In this document: positions 25,549 to 34,396 of the stretch, piece by piece | Numbering within the stretch: the first letter of the stretch is position 1 | Layout: every line of letters starts with the position of its first letter | NCBI RefSeq assembly: GCF_021295345.1 | Contig: NZ_JAIMJB010000002.1 | Span: 1-64,000 of the forward strand | DNA from: Motilimonas eburnea | Lineage (GTDB): Bacteria; Pseudomonadota; Gammaproteobacteria; Enterobacterales; CBDFNC01 | DNA: 64,000 nt | Reading direction: 5' to 3' | Notes under the pieces: generated by a model | Told to the model about the DNA's origin: nothing | What the model saw: only the letters and a program-made list of their open reading frames with translations | Database searches by the model: none | Made by a program: the position numbers and the translations under genes

Positions 25549-26391
25549 TTATTCCGCCACTAACTGTTCGCTGCGATAAAAGCCTTGGTTATTTTCACCC
25601 AATAGCTCACTGAGTAAAGGCAAGCAGGCATCCATTTCGGCTTTAAGCTTCCACGGCGGGTTGATCACTATCATGCCGCTTGAGGTCATGCCGCGCTCTT
25701 TGGTATCGGCCTTAATGCCCAGCTCAAAGAGTTGGATATTGCGAATACCGCTGTCAATCAAGGCCTGCTCCATATGGCGAATGCGATAGCGTTCAACCAC
25801 AGGGTACCAAATCGCATACACCCCAGTAGCAAAGCGTTTATGGGCGGCTTTGACCGCATCCACTACCTTGTCGTAATCGGACTTTATCTCATAAGGAGGA
25901 TCGATCAGCACAAAGCCGCGGCGCTCTTTTGGCGGCATTTTAGCAATCAAACCCCGAAAGCCATCACCGTGTTCAACTTGCACGCGGCGCTGGCGCGGAA
26001 AGCTCTGTTTCAATAGCTCAATCTCGGTGCTGTGCAATTCAAACAGATTCAGTCTGTCAAACTCACTGAGCAAGGCCTTGGCAATGGAAGGGGAGCCGGG
26101 GTAATGGTTGAGTTCGCCGCCCTCATTAAAGTCTTTAATTAAATCAACATAGTCTTGGATTGGCTCAGGTAAATCTGCCTGTTGCCAGAGTTTGGCGATG
26201 CCAGTTAAGTACTCTTGGGTCTTTTGTGCATGCTCAGAATTTAACGCATAACCGCCCGGGCCACTGTGGGTGTCCAGATACAAATAAGGCTTAGGTTTGG
26301 CGTTTAAATGGCGAAAAATACGCACCGCAACCAAGTGTTTTAAAACATCGGCAAAATTGCCAGCATGATAGGAATGACGATAGCTTAACAA
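25549..26391 (-). CDS. rlmJ: 23S rRNA (adenine-2030-N6)-methyltransferase
   Basis: Methylates A2030 of 23S rRNA. The 280-residue protein opens LSYRHSYHAGNFADVLKHLV as RlmJ does, has YLDTHSGPGGYAL for S-adenosylmethionine, and the catalytic DPPY in LIDPPYEIKSDYDKVV near residue 164. MTSSGMIVINPPW closes the methyltransferase fold. The TTG at 26391 gives exactly the M-L-S-Y-R-H start of the E. coli protein; a GTG two codons upstream (26397) is the alternative. An inverted repeat CAGGCTA/TAGCCTG lies just before the gene. Confidence 0.92.
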   Translation of the reverse strand: MLSYRHSYHAGNFADVLKHLVAVRIFRHLNAKPKPYLYLDTHSGPGGYALNSEHAQKTQEYLTGIAKLWQQADLPEPIQDYVDLIKDFNEGGELNHYPGSPSIAKALLSEFDRLNLFELHSTEIELLKQSFPRQRRVQVEHGDGFRGLIAKMPPKERRGFVLIDPPYEIKSDYDKVVDAVKAAHKRFATGVYAIWYPVVERYRIRHMEQALIDSGIRNIQLFELGIKADTKERGMTSSGMIVINPPWKLKAEMDACLPLLSELLGENNQGFYRSEQLVAE

Positions 26392-26580
26392 GGGCACAGC
26401 TCAGGCTAAAAATAATGGCCGCTATGATAGCCTGAGTTGAGGGAGAGGTCTATTTAGAAAGGGGGATTACCACTGCCATGTTGATTTCGTAAGCAGGGTT
26501 ATTTACGTCTAATCAGGTTATTTAAGAGGGTGTGCTGTTATTTTATAAAGAAGGAATCGAGCTCATCGAGGCTAGGGCTT

Positions 26581-26634
26581 GTCCAACACTCGAATAAGGT
26601 GTCGGCTGCGCGACACCTATTCTATTTGTTAGAT
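26581..26634. repeat. Candidate integron attC site, short type
   Basis: Outer boxes GTCCAAC (26581-26587) and GTTAGAT (26628-26634) fit RYYYAAC and GTTRRRY. Inside, GAATA-A-GGTGTCG and CGACACC-TATTC pair with one extrahelical base around a 6-nt loop. Size (54 bp), boxes and the end GTTAGATGC resemble the attC of aadA cassettes. It begins 19 bp after the stop of the neighbouring leftward gene. A plain terminator hairpin is the alternative reading. Confidence 0.55.
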
Positions 26635-26652
26635 GCTAATTGCCCACACTAA

Positions 26653-27525
26653 CTAGTTCAATCGTGCAGGTTGAACTGCTTGAACCAAAGCTTGTATATC
26701 GACATTGTTTAAACCACCTTTTTTTGCCTTATTGTTCAGATAAGTGCCAAACTTCTCGGTGATATAAATGTCGTCCATCCAGCGACGAAACTCACCCAAA
26801 GCTTCAACAGGATAAATCCATGCCATTGGATCTTTTTGGGGGAAATCTTCCGGAAATACGTGCAGGTGTTTTCGACGAAGACCGTATTTTTCATCAAAGC
26901 TATTGTCACACCAATGCTTCCCCCATGCCATACCAACGCTTATATCTGGCATAGTTTTACTATCAAAAGGCATACCACCTCTAATACCGGAGATTACTAA
27001 GTTAGCAATCTCAGAGAAAACACTGAAGTAACCTGACGGTAACTCGTTAAGTGTTATACGCTCGTGAAAAGTTTTCCAATATTGTGGCAGCGAGTCTTCA
27101 GGATTGTAGCCTGTGCGCTCATAAATGAATGTACGAAGAGTTAGTTTGGCAAGACTACGATAATTACGTTTGGCCTGTTCCTGTGGTGTTTGAGACTCGA
27201 ACGCATAGTATTCAAGTATTGCCATGCAATTGACATCGTTGATTGCATGGTAAGTTTTCCCATCGACGGTAATTGGAACATATAAACTACTTGGGTCGCC
27301 ACCTTGATCCAGAATCAACTGCTCAATAGCCTGACCACGAGGCTTAAAGCGCAAATCTGCTTCCCAATCTTTTACAAGAGTGATTATTGCACTTGGTGCA
27401 ACACCACATAAGGATGCCAAACCACGAGCACCAAGATACGGAGTGCCGTTGTTCATTACCCCCATTTCAATGCCATCTGGAGCAGTGTGTTTTACTGAGG
27501 ATAGTTGAAGGTTATATTGTTCCAT
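26653..27525 (-). CDS. Unknown cassette-borne protein, 290 aa
   Basis: A soluble protein not assigned to a characterised family. Residues about 20-60 (IEMGVMNNGTPYLGARGLASLCGVAPSAI) look like the N-terminal region of phage or plasmid antirepressor-like proteins, where a predicted helix-turn-helix follows a G-T-P-Y-L motif. The middle is helical with FESQTPQEQAKRNYRSLAKLTLRTFIYERTGY; the C-terminal half is aromatic-rich (GMAWGKHWCDNSFDEKYGLRRKHLHVFPEDFPQ, then WIYPVEALGEFRRWMDDIYI). It is flanked by two attC-like sites, stop codon close to one of them, as in an integron cassette. Possible role in mobile-element regulation or defence is a guess. Confidence 0.7.
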   Translation of the reverse strand: MEQYNLQLSSVKHTAPDGIEMGVMNNGTPYLGARGLASLCGVAPSAIITLVKDWEADLRFKPRGQAIEQLILDQGGDPSSLYVPITVDGKTYHAINDVNCMAILEYYAFESQTPQEQAKRNYRSLAKLTLRTFIYERTGYNPEDSLPQYWKTFHERITLNELPSGYFSVFSEIANLVISGIRGGMPFDSKTMPDISVGMAWGKHWCDNSFDEKYGLRRKHLHVFPEDFPQKDPMAWIYPVEALGEFRRWMDDIYITEKFGTYLNNKAKKGGLNNVDIQALVQAVQPARLN

Positions 27526-27608
27526 TTAGACTCCTTGCGATTAGATACCCATTTTTTATTTGGGGTCTTATATGCGAGAAAACAAGTATGAAATACGAAA
27601 TTTTTAGC

Positions 27609-27698
27609 ACCTAACGCTTCAATCAGCCTCATCGTTTTGTTCGCATCACTTAACCACCGCCACCTTGCCCGATGTGGGTTGTATTGAACTTGTTAAGT
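27609..27698. repeat. Candidate integron attC site, long type
   Basis: ACCTAAC at 27609-27615 and GTTAAGT at 27692-27698 match RYYYAAC and GTTRRRY. Next to them TTCAAT (27618-27623) pairs with ATTGAA (27683-27688), and CATCG (27630-27634) with CGATG (27670-27674), giving an imperfect 90-bp palindrome with unequal arms. It lies 84 bp before the start of the gene at 26653-27525. Orientation is ambiguous. Confidence 0.5.
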
Positions 27699-27881
27699 CT
27701 GCCGCGTGAGGACGTATAGCTCGCTATGGCGTTTTAATGCAACGCTCAGCCAGCTGAGTTAATTTTGCGGACCAATATACTGAGTTGTAGCTGGTTTGAA
27801 TAGCCTTTATTTTTCTATTTATCTGAATGTTACGCACGATCACGCCTTCCACATCAGAGTAGAATTTTTGCCACACCTTCA

Positions 27882-28241
27882 TTAGTGCAACCTTAGTTCT
27901 AATTGCTTGTTAACCTCCATATTTAGCTTCTCTAGTCGACTCAGCGGTGAGCCACATGCTTTACAGCAGCTGACTTGCTGCCCTTGTTTCATTAGATCTT
28001 GCCACGTAATTTCTTTGCTTTTGCTGACAGCAATTTGCCCCCATTCGGCTCTCGCTTGATTTAACTTTTCAACGCATCGGCTGTGGTACAAGCCCATGTA
28101 TTGATATTGCGGTTTTTTCGGCAACGCGATGTGAGCCAGTATTCGCTGGATCAAATCTTGATGGCTTAAGGTCAGACATTCACGCCGTTGAGCTGCTGCT
28201 AGGCAAATCGAAGGACTTTGAGCCCTGTAGTAAACCAGCAA
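27882..28241 (-). pseudogene. IS91-like transposase remnant (C-terminal part)
   Basis: The frame encodes ECLTLSHQDLIQRILAHIALP followed by YQYMGLYHSRCVEKLNQARAEWG, matching the C-terminal pattern of IS91-type (Y2) rolling-circle transposases, and ends with a Cys-pair CCKACGSPLSRL. The catalytic HUH and tyrosine regions are absent: upstream the frame runs into TAA inside a hairpin at 28266-28284, and no start with a ribosome site is present. It is therefore a broken relic. 27699-27881 downstream holds no other gene that I can see. Confidence 0.5.
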
Positions 28242-28265
28242 ATTGAGGAATGCGTATGGTAAGGT

Positions 28266-28284
28266 GCCGTAAAAAAATTACGGC
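28266..28284. other. 7-bp inverted repeat before the defence pair
   Basis: GCCGTAA and TTACGGC pair around five A, in the 100-bp leader of the ATPase gene. It could be an operator, an IS relic end or a hairpin in the leader RNA; nothing in the sequence decides this. TATGCTATAGT at about 28296-28306 is a possible -10 region. Confidence 0.35.
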
Positions 28285-28342
28285 CAGAGTGATGGTATGC
28301 TATAGTCGAACCAAAATTTAGCTTCAACTACGGAAAATAATC

Positions 28343-29455
28343 ATGCTCAACAAGCTTGCCGTCAAAAATTTTAGAAATTTTGAGAACTGGTTTGAGTTGG
28401 ACCTCCACAGTAATAGATCTTACGAATTTAGTAAGCACGTGGTCCAAAACGATACCGTTAAGCATGCGGTTGTTTATGGAACAAACGGTGAAGGAAAATC
28501 GAACCTTGGGCTTGCGATTATTGATGCAACAAGCCATCTTACAGATAATCATCTCCAACCCGGTTTGAACAATAACTATCTGAATGCAAGTTCTGATTGC
28601 AAACTTGCGGAATTTATATACTACTTTCAGTTCGACGGAGTCGATGTAATTTACAAGTATGGAAAGGAAAGATGCACTTCAACGGTATATGAGCAGCTCA
28701 TTATCGATGGAGTTAGTGTTGTTGATTTTGACCGCAGACAATCACCGTTAGCGAGTTTTAATTTAGCAGGCGCTGAAACCCTTAAGAATGACTTTGGGGG
28801 AAAGGAGATATCTCCGGTTAAGTTCTTGAAGTCTAATGCTTTACTTGATAAAAACCGAATTAATGATATTTTTGATAGCTTTACGCGATTCATTGATGGA
28901 ATGGTGTTCTTTAGAACGTTATCTAAACTTCAGGAGTTCTATGGGCAACCGATAGGCAAACAACGAGTTTCTCAAGCAATAATCGAACAGGGCAAATTGC
29001 AAGATTTTGAGCAATTTTTAAACGACTCAGGGGTGAGGTGTAAGCTTAAACAATCAGGTTCCGAAGGTGAAGAAATCATAGAATTCGATTTTGGTGAGCG
29101 AAGTGTAGAGTTCTCCCAAGCAGCCTCCACGGGCACCATTTCACTAGGCAACTTCTATTATTGGTTTCTTAAGCTAATTTCTGGGGAGATCTCATTTGCT
29201 TACATCGATGAATTTGATGCTTACTACCACTTTAATCTTGCTCGACACATAGTAGAAAAAATATCTTTGACTGATTGCCAGTCAATCATCACAACCCATA
29301 ATAGCACCTTAATGTCGAATAATATTTTGCGCCCAGATTGTTACTTTGTTCTTTCTAAACAAGAAATTAAGCCTCTATATGAATTAACAGATAGAGAGAT
29401 AAGAAAGGCTCATAATCTCGAAAAAATGTATCGTTCGGGAGCCTTTGATGAGTAG
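28343..29455 (+). CDS. AAA-family ATPase of a two-gene defence system (AbiLi/RloA-like)
   Basis: A 370-residue SMC/OLD-like ATPase. It begins LAVKNFRNFENWFELDL as such ATPases do, has the Walker A motif YGTNGEGKSNL at about 45-55, a long helical middle, a Walker B FAYIDEFDAYYHF at about 285-297 and the switch His in ITTHNSTLM near 318. OLD-like ATPases in this layout pair with a TOPRIM nuclease partner in AbiL, RloAB and PARIS anti-phage systems, and the next gene is such a partner. The genes overlap by 8 bp, so they are co-translated. Base composition is more AT-rich than in the neighbouring core genes. Confidence 0.85.
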   Translation: MLNKLAVKNFRNFENWFELDLHSNRSYEFSKHVVQNDTVKHAVVYGTNGEGKSNLGLAIIDATSHLTDNHLQPGLNNNYLNASSDCKLAEFIYYFQFDGVDVIYKYGKERCTSTVYEQLIIDGVSVVDFDRRQSPLASFNLAGAETLKNDFGGKEISPVKFLKSNALLDKNRINDIFDSFTRFIDGMVFFRTLSKLQEFYGQPIGKQRVSQAIIEQGKLQDFEQFLNDSGVRCKLKQSGSEGEEIIEFDFGERSVEFSQAASTGTISLGNFYYWFLKLISGEISFAYIDEFDAYYHFNLARHIVEKISLTDCQSIITTHNSTLMSNNILRPDCYFVLSKQEIKPLYELTDREIRKAHNLEKMYRSGAFDE

Positions 29456-30248
29456 CTATGTACTCTGTATTTTTGAAGGAAAGAAAGCCGAGCCAAACAT
29501 CACTCATAGCCTTTGCAACTGTATATTAAATAGTGAAGATAAAGTTATTTTAAGAGCTTCGTACGGTTTCAATATCTATAAGCTATATGCAGAGTTAAAA
29601 AAAGATCCTTACTTGGATACCTATGAACTAATCGCTGAAGAATTGAAAAAACGGCGCGTTGCAGAAAATAGGCAAGGCAAAGAGTTGAATGAAGATGAGT
29701 TAGCCGTCATTAATATCGATGATTCGACTTTGATTAGTGACATTTATCTGATATTCGATTACGACGCTCATTGCACGAATGCTAATGATGAAAAGTTAAC
29801 TGAAATGCTTGAGAAGTTCTCAGATGCACAAGATGAAGGCTTACTTCTCGTTAGCTACCCCATGGTTGAAGCCATAAAACACCAACAAGGAGCGAAGTAT
29901 CAAGAAGAAGTATACCCAATTAGCGGGTTTGCAAACTATAAGTCTTGGACGAATACCTATAGTTTGTTAGATAAGCGATATCAAAATTGGGGGGCATATG
30001 ATTTTGATATCTGGAAAGAAATTATTGAACATCATTTAGCAAGAGCTAACTATTTGCTGAATGAGCAGCTCAGCTTGCCCGTATCGCAGCTCGAATCAAG
30101 AGATATCTTTATGCAGCAACTTGAAAAGCATATACCGGATGGAAACGTTGCCGTCGTTTCATCATTTCCTCTGATGCTATTTGATTTTTATGGAGATAGG
30201 CTGCAGAGTAGGTTGATTCAAAGATCCTCAGTAAAGTCTTATGATTAG
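29448..30248 (+). CDS. TOPRIM-like partner protein (AbiLii/RloB-like)
   Basis: A 266-residue protein opening SSYVLCIFEGKKAEPNI, where Glu10 in the I-x-E-G-x-x-x-E-P pattern is the first acidic residue of TOPRIM-like nucleases such as RloB and AbiLii; the D-x-D pair is in YLIFDYDAH near residue 104. The C-terminal half is helical with aromatic residues. In AbiL/RloAB-type pairs this is thought to be the effector, held by the ATPase until phage infection. ATG at 29448 overlaps the ATPase stop (ATGAGTAG). Which named system it belongs to is not certain. Confidence 0.78.
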   Translation: MSSYVLCIFEGKKAEPNITHSLCNCILNSEDKVILRASYGFNIYKLYAELKKDPYLDTYELIAEELKKRRVAENRQGKELNEDELAVINIDDSTLISDIYLIFDYDAHCTNANDEKLTEMLEKFSDAQDEGLLLVSYPMVEAIKHQQGAKYQEEVYPISGFANYKSWTNTYSLLDKRYQNWGAYDFDIWKEIIEHHLARANYLLNEQLSLPVSQLESRDIFMQQLEKHIPDGNVAVVSSFPLMLFDFYGDRLQSRLIQRSSVKSYD

Positions 30249-30275
30249 AGTAAACTTACTTTTCGATTTATTTGC

Positions 30276-30773
30276 TTAACACTTGGTTTTCGACCGCCAA
30301 GCCACCACAAAAAACACCGCACCGCCAATCAGGCCGGAATATAAGCACAGTTTATGTAGGGCAGGGTTGCTCAGTAGGTTTAGCAATGGGTTGGTTAGGC
30401 TGACGGGGTAAAAGGGCTCTACGTCATGGTGCATAATGGCATCGAGCAGTACATGGCTAGCGCTGCCAATGGCGGCACTAAAAAAGGCCACGGGCCAAGA
30501 TATTTGGGTGGCCATAAAGCGGTTGATGTGAAGCCATTTTAGGCCCCACTGGGCAAGGTGTTTGCCAGATAAGGCGGCGACGACTGTGAGTAGCGCCGCG
30601 CCGACAAAGGTATGACTAAAACCGTGTAAATGCCCCTCGCCTGTGATCATGACCAGCAAAGGTTGGATGTCCATGATGATCTGCGCCCAGCCAAACACCA
30701 TTAAGCTAAAGCTGCCTTGCAGCACGGCTTTAATGGCAATGCCGGGGCCCATATGAAAAGGCGTAAAGGGCAT
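30276..30773 (-). CDS. Inner-membrane protein with metal-hydrolase-like His motifs, 165 aa
   Basis: Opens MPFTPFHMGPG, as proteins of the DUF4184/YdjM-like membrane group do, and has further conserved-looking His residues: HGFSHTFVG, ASHVLLDAIMHHDVEPFYP. About four hydrophobic segments are present. The His/Asp pattern resembles membrane metal-dependent hydrolases, but activity is unproved. It may be co-transcribed with pepF, 50 bp downstream on the same strand, and is the first core-like gene right of the defence pair. Confidence 0.65.
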   Translation of the reverse strand: MPFTPFHMGPGIAIKAVLQGSFSLMVFGWAQIIMDIQPLLVMITGEGHLHGFSHTFVGAALLTVVAALSGKHLAQWGLKWLHINRFMATQISWPVAFFSAAIGSASHVLLDAIMHHDVEPFYPVSLTNPLLNLLSNPALHKLCLYSGLIGGAVFFVVAWRSKTKC

Positions 30774-30824
30774 GGTTTTCCTTATCTATTTACGGCGCCG
30801 ATTAGGCGCCTGATTGTTTGCGCT

Positions 30825-32663
30825 TTATTGTGCCAACGTTTGGGCAAATTGCTCTATGTCTTTGGCAATTAAATCTAAACTTTGCTGCCAAAAATCGGCT
30901 TGGCGTATGTCCATGCCAAGGTGCTTTTGCACTAGCTCTTCGGCGGTCATGGCGCCGGTATCGGCAAGTAACGCTTTATAGTCGGCGTAAAACGCACTGC
31001 CTTTGGCGGCGCGCTGGGCATACACCCCTTTACTGAAGAGGTAGCCAAACAAGTAAGGGTAATTGTAAAAACTCACCGAGCCAATACTAAAGTGCAGTTT
31101 GCTGGCCCAAAACATCGGGTTGGTCTCATCCATGGCATCGCCGTACCAATCGGCCCAAGTGTCTGACATCAGTTGGCGCAATTGCTCGGCCGATAATTCG
31201 CCGTCGTGACGCTGCTGATAAAAGGCTTGCTCAAATTCAAAGCGCACAGGGATGTTGATCAATAACGCCAAGGCCGATTGGGCTTCTTCCCACAGCATTT
31301 GTAACTTGGCTTGTTTGTCGGTGGCTTTGGCCAGTAGGGCATCGCGCACCACGTTTTCGGCAAAGATTGAGGCGGTTTCGGCCAAGGTCATCGGGTAGTG
31401 CGATAGGGCGCGAGGTTGGTCTTTAAGCACCCAATTATGAAAGGCGTGGCCCAGTTCGTGCGCCAAGGTGATCACATCGGACATGCTGTTACCCCAAGTC
31501 ATAAACACGAGCGGGGTGCGGCTATTTGCAAATTGGGTACAGTATGCGCCCATGCGTTTGTTAGCTGCTGGAGCCGCATCAATTAATTGATTTTCGACCA
31601 TGTGATCGACAAAGTCGGCCATTTCTGGGTCGATACCAGCGAAGGCGTCTTTAATGATGGCGATACCTTGCTCAAAGCTGTATTGCTCACTCACTTGGTC
31701 GTCGACGGCGCTTTCGGCTGGCATGCCGGCCAGCTCTTGCCAAGGTTTAAGGCTGGTTTGACCATAGCAAGAAGCCATTAGTTTACCGGCGCGCTGGCCA
31801 AGCTCACGGTTTTGTTTGGTCACCGCGATCATGGTGGTCAGGGTTTGCGCGTCGATGCGGCTATCAAATAATGAGGGGTCTAAAAAATGCACGGGAGCTG
31901 CGCCATTAGCCACGGCGACTTCGCTGCGTTTAGCGTATTCGGTTAAGCGATCACCCGCTAACGCATTTAAAATGGCGGCAAAGCTTTGCTGATGGGCAAC
32001 CATGGCTTGATTTATGGCGCGCCATGCGGCTTCATGGCGCAAAGTATCACCGCCGTATAAGATACTGGCGGCTTGTGACAGGCCCATGGTTTCTTGACTG
32101 CCATCGGCTAGGGTTAAGGTCACTTGAATGCTGCCCGTTAGGTTATCGTACAAGCGTGACCATGCGTTGCGACCATTGACTTGCATAGCGCTTAGCAATT
32201 GCTCTTCTTTAACACTTAAGCTGGTGGCTTGTTTAAGGCGCTCACGCTGATAATTAAATGCAAAATGGGCTAGGCTGCCGGTGAGTTCATTACCCGCTAA
32301 CACTTTTGCTAATTGCGCATCCGAGCCGTGAATTAAGGCATGGCGAAATGGGCTAAATTGCTGCTGCAGCTTGGAATAAAGACCATCCATTTGCACATCC
32401 AGAGCTTTAGCGGCTTCGTTACTGGCATCCACCGAGGTTAAGCAGTTGGCAAAGCTCATCAGGGTGCTTAGGCTGATGCCGATGGTTTCGCTGGCCACTA
32501 AGGCTTGCTGTAAATGATTAATATTGCTTGGGTCGAGTTCGGTTAGAGCTTGAATGCACTGTTTTATGTCTGCGATGTCGCTGGCGATAGCTGGGTCGGT
32601 GATGCCGTTATAAGCAAGGGAGAGATCCCAAGTAGGGGCTGTATTGGCAGTTAGCTCGGTCAT
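30825..32663 (-). CDS. pepF: M3-family oligoendopeptidase F
   Basis: A 612-residue zinc metallopeptidase that trims cytoplasmic oligopeptides. The zinc site HELGHAFHNWVL lies at about residue 401, the third ligand Glu in LAETASIFAE about 25 residues later, and the C-terminal FSIGSVSFYNYPYLFGYLFSKGVY is the M3B substrate-binding region. The ATG at 32663 is chosen because TTGAGG lies directly before it; the longer frame would begin at a TTG that overlaps this ribosome site. No signal peptide. Confidence 0.93.
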   Translation of the reverse strand: MTELTANTAPTWDLSLAYNGITDPAIASDIADIKQCIQALTELDPSNINHLQQALVASETIGISLSTLMSFANCLTSVDASNEAAKALDVQMDGLYSKLQQQFSPFRHALIHGSDAQLAKVLAGNELTGSLAHFAFNYQRERLKQATSLSVKEEQLLSAMQVNGRNAWSRLYDNLTGSIQVTLTLADGSQETMGLSQAASILYGGDTLRHEAAWRAINQAMVAHQQSFAAILNALAGDRLTEYAKRSEVAVANGAAPVHFLDPSLFDSRIDAQTLTTMIAVTKQNRELGQRAGKLMASCYGQTSLKPWQELAGMPAESAVDDQVSEQYSFEQGIAIIKDAFAGIDPEMADFVDHMVENQLIDAAPAANKRMGAYCTQFANSRTPLVFMTWGNSMSDVITLAHELGHAFHNWVLKDQPRALSHYPMTLAETASIFAENVVRDALLAKATDKQAKLQMLWEEAQSALALLINIPVRFEFEQAFYQQRHDGELSAEQLRQLMSDTWADWYGDAMDETNPMFWASKLHFSIGSVSFYNYPYLFGYLFSKGVYAQRAAKGSAFYADYKALLADTGAMTAEELVQKHLGMDIRQADFWQQSLDLIAKDIEQFAQTLAQ

Positions 32664-32758
32664 TAAATACCTCAAGTCAGATTAATACATTTAGCAGTTA
32701 TTTTGATATGAACACAAAGGGATGAACGTTGACAAGTTATCGAAGATAAAAACAAAAA

Positions 32759-32777
32759 GGCCAATATTTCATTGGCC
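32759..32777 (-). terminator. Leftward terminator after AI-2E-type permease
   Basis: GGCCAAT-ATTTC-ATTGGCC, followed in the leftward direction by TTTTTGTTTTT (antisense of 32748-32758). It lies 170 bp beyond the permease stop; the region 32781-32949 between them holds no gene I accept. Confidence 0.75.
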
Positions 32778-32949
32778 CTTGGGGGTCACTAGGTAAGCTT
32801 TTCAGACTGATTTTAAGCCAAAAAGTCACGGCTTTTATACGAATAGCCGAAGCGAACAAATAAAGTTGCGGCAACAGGGCAACAACAGGGTACGACAACG
32901 ATGTTGCATTAATCAATGAAACGAGTTTGCGATCCATGCCCGTGCAATA

Positions 32950-34080
32950 TCACTCTTTGCTTGTCTCGATTGGCGCTGACTCAGGGCTTTCCATCTTGGC
33001 TGCTTGTGTTTCAGATTCCACCCAGCTCATAAAGACTTGGTAACCCGCAGAAAGGAATGCTGCCCCGACAAACATGCCCAAAATACCCCCTGACATCATG
33101 CCGCCGATGGCTCCGATAAGAACTACCGGCATAGGTACGTCTAAGCCTCGCCCTAAAATCATGGGTTTAAGTACGTTATCAACCAAGCTGGCTGCGATCA
33201 TAAGCACAGTAAAGATAGAGTTGTGAACCACGGCTGAGCTGTCACCAGACCAGAGCAAAGCGACAGTGACAAAGGCAATCAGGGTGACAGGTAATTGCAT
33301 AATGGCAAATAAGAGTGCAATCAAGGTGAACACCGACGCCGCAGGTACGCCAGCCAGTGCCACCGTGAGTCCAAAGGTCATCGCGGTTAAAAATGCAATA
33401 CCAATAATACCCACCGCCACTTGACGTAGGGTGCCTGTGGTGAGTTTATGCAGGCCAGGGCCTCTGGCTTCATCGGAAAAAGTGATAAATATACGGCGAA
33501 TTGACATGCCCGCTTGCTCTGCCCACGCTAACATAATACCGGCAACGATAAAGGCACCGATAAGCATAAATACGCTACCTGCAGCACCGCTAATGACGCC
33601 GACGATCCAGCTGGACGCATTTTTTAACTGAGGTTGTTTATCTTCAACAAAACCAGCTAAATCAGTGGATGCTGAAGACCAAGCTGCGTGTAGATCTTCA
33701 CCTACTAAAGGCCATTCCTTTACGCTTGGTCCAGGGGCCGGTAAAGACAAGGTGCCGGCTTCATAAGCTTTAAACGTCGATACGGTTTTAACGGTCAGTG
33801 AGTTAGCCACCATGGCTGTGGGCACACCGATGAGCAACACACCTGCTAGCGCAATCACGGTGGAACTTTTGGTAACAGACAAGCCTAACTTGGCCTGCAG
33901 GAATTTACGTGCCGGGAACAGGGCGACGGCCAACACAATCGACCACATAAGTAGGGGTAAAAAAGGTAAAAAAGCCCAAGTACAGACCATCACCACAAAA
34001 GCAATAACGGCGAAACGTATGAGTGAAGCGGTGAACGCCTTCGAAATCCGTTTTTCTAAGTTTTCATAATTATCGTTCAA
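32950..34080 (-). CDS. AI-2E family (PerM-type) transporter
   Basis: A 376-residue inner-membrane protein with seven to eight hydrophobic segments and the family pattern: an N-terminal pair of spans (FLPFLPLLMWSIVLAVALFPARKFL), a polar periplasmic middle, then VAVGIIGIAFLTAMTFGLTVALAGVPAASVFTLIALLFAIMQLP and SLVDNVLKPMILGRGLDVPMPVVLIGAIGGMMSGGILGMFVGAAFL. Members export varied substrates, some the autoinducer AI-2 and some Na+/Li+. The substrate here is unknown. It has its own terminator. Confidence 0.88.
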   Translation of the reverse strand: MNDNYENLEKRISKAFTASLIRFAVIAFVVMVCTWAFLPFLPLLMWSIVLAVALFPARKFLQAKLGLSVTKSSTVIALAGVLLIGVPTAMVANSLTVKTVSTFKAYEAGTLSLPAPGPSVKEWPLVGEDLHAAWSSASTDLAGFVEDKQPQLKNASSWIVGVISGAAGSVFMLIGAFIVAGIMLAWAEQAGMSIRRIFITFSDEARGPGLHKLTTGTLRQVAVGIIGIAFLTAMTFGLTVALAGVPAASVFTLIALLFAIMQLPVTLIAFVTVALLWSGDSSAVVHNSIFTVLMIAASLVDNVLKPMILGRGLDVPMPVVLIGAIGGMMSGGILGMFVGAAFLSAGYQVFMSWVESETQAAKMESPESAPIETSKE

Positions 34081-34396
34081 AGTTAATTCCTTTTCTCAAA
34101 TGGAACAATGATCATTACTCAGTCATCGTTAAGTCGTGGCGACTGCGTTAACTGGGTTGGTTGAGTGTAATAAATAAGTCATTATTATAGCAAGGTAACC
34201 TCACATATTCGTTCTAGAAACGTGTTAGGTTTGATATTCCTGATCCCTTGCACCTACCAAGAGAATAATTCCTATTTATGACAAGTTTACGTTTGAGAAG
34301 GGGGCGTTTGCCCCCTGTTTAAGAGGATATATATTACATGGGTTTTAGGTTATATTGATGTCAATTCACTCTTGATTGCAATGTAAGGAAACACTT
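34081..34396. other. 316-bp divergent intergenic region
   Basis: Lies between the leftward AI-2E permease and the rightward SDR gene and must hold both promoters. GGGGGC-GTTT-GCCCCC at 34300-34315, followed by TGTTT, is a terminator-like hairpin with no gene before it on the plus strand; it may end an antisense or small transcript. Nothing else was seen. Confidence 0.4.

Noticed and set aside
27236-27260. GCATGGTAAGTTTT resembling the 21-bp regulon motif
   Set aside because: It lies within the coding part of the cassette gene and lacks the TGKCA box at the right spacing.
32737-32937. Leftward 66-codon frame between pepF and the AI-2E-type permease
   Set aside because: It overlaps the permease terminator hairpin, has no ribosome site and its product looks random.
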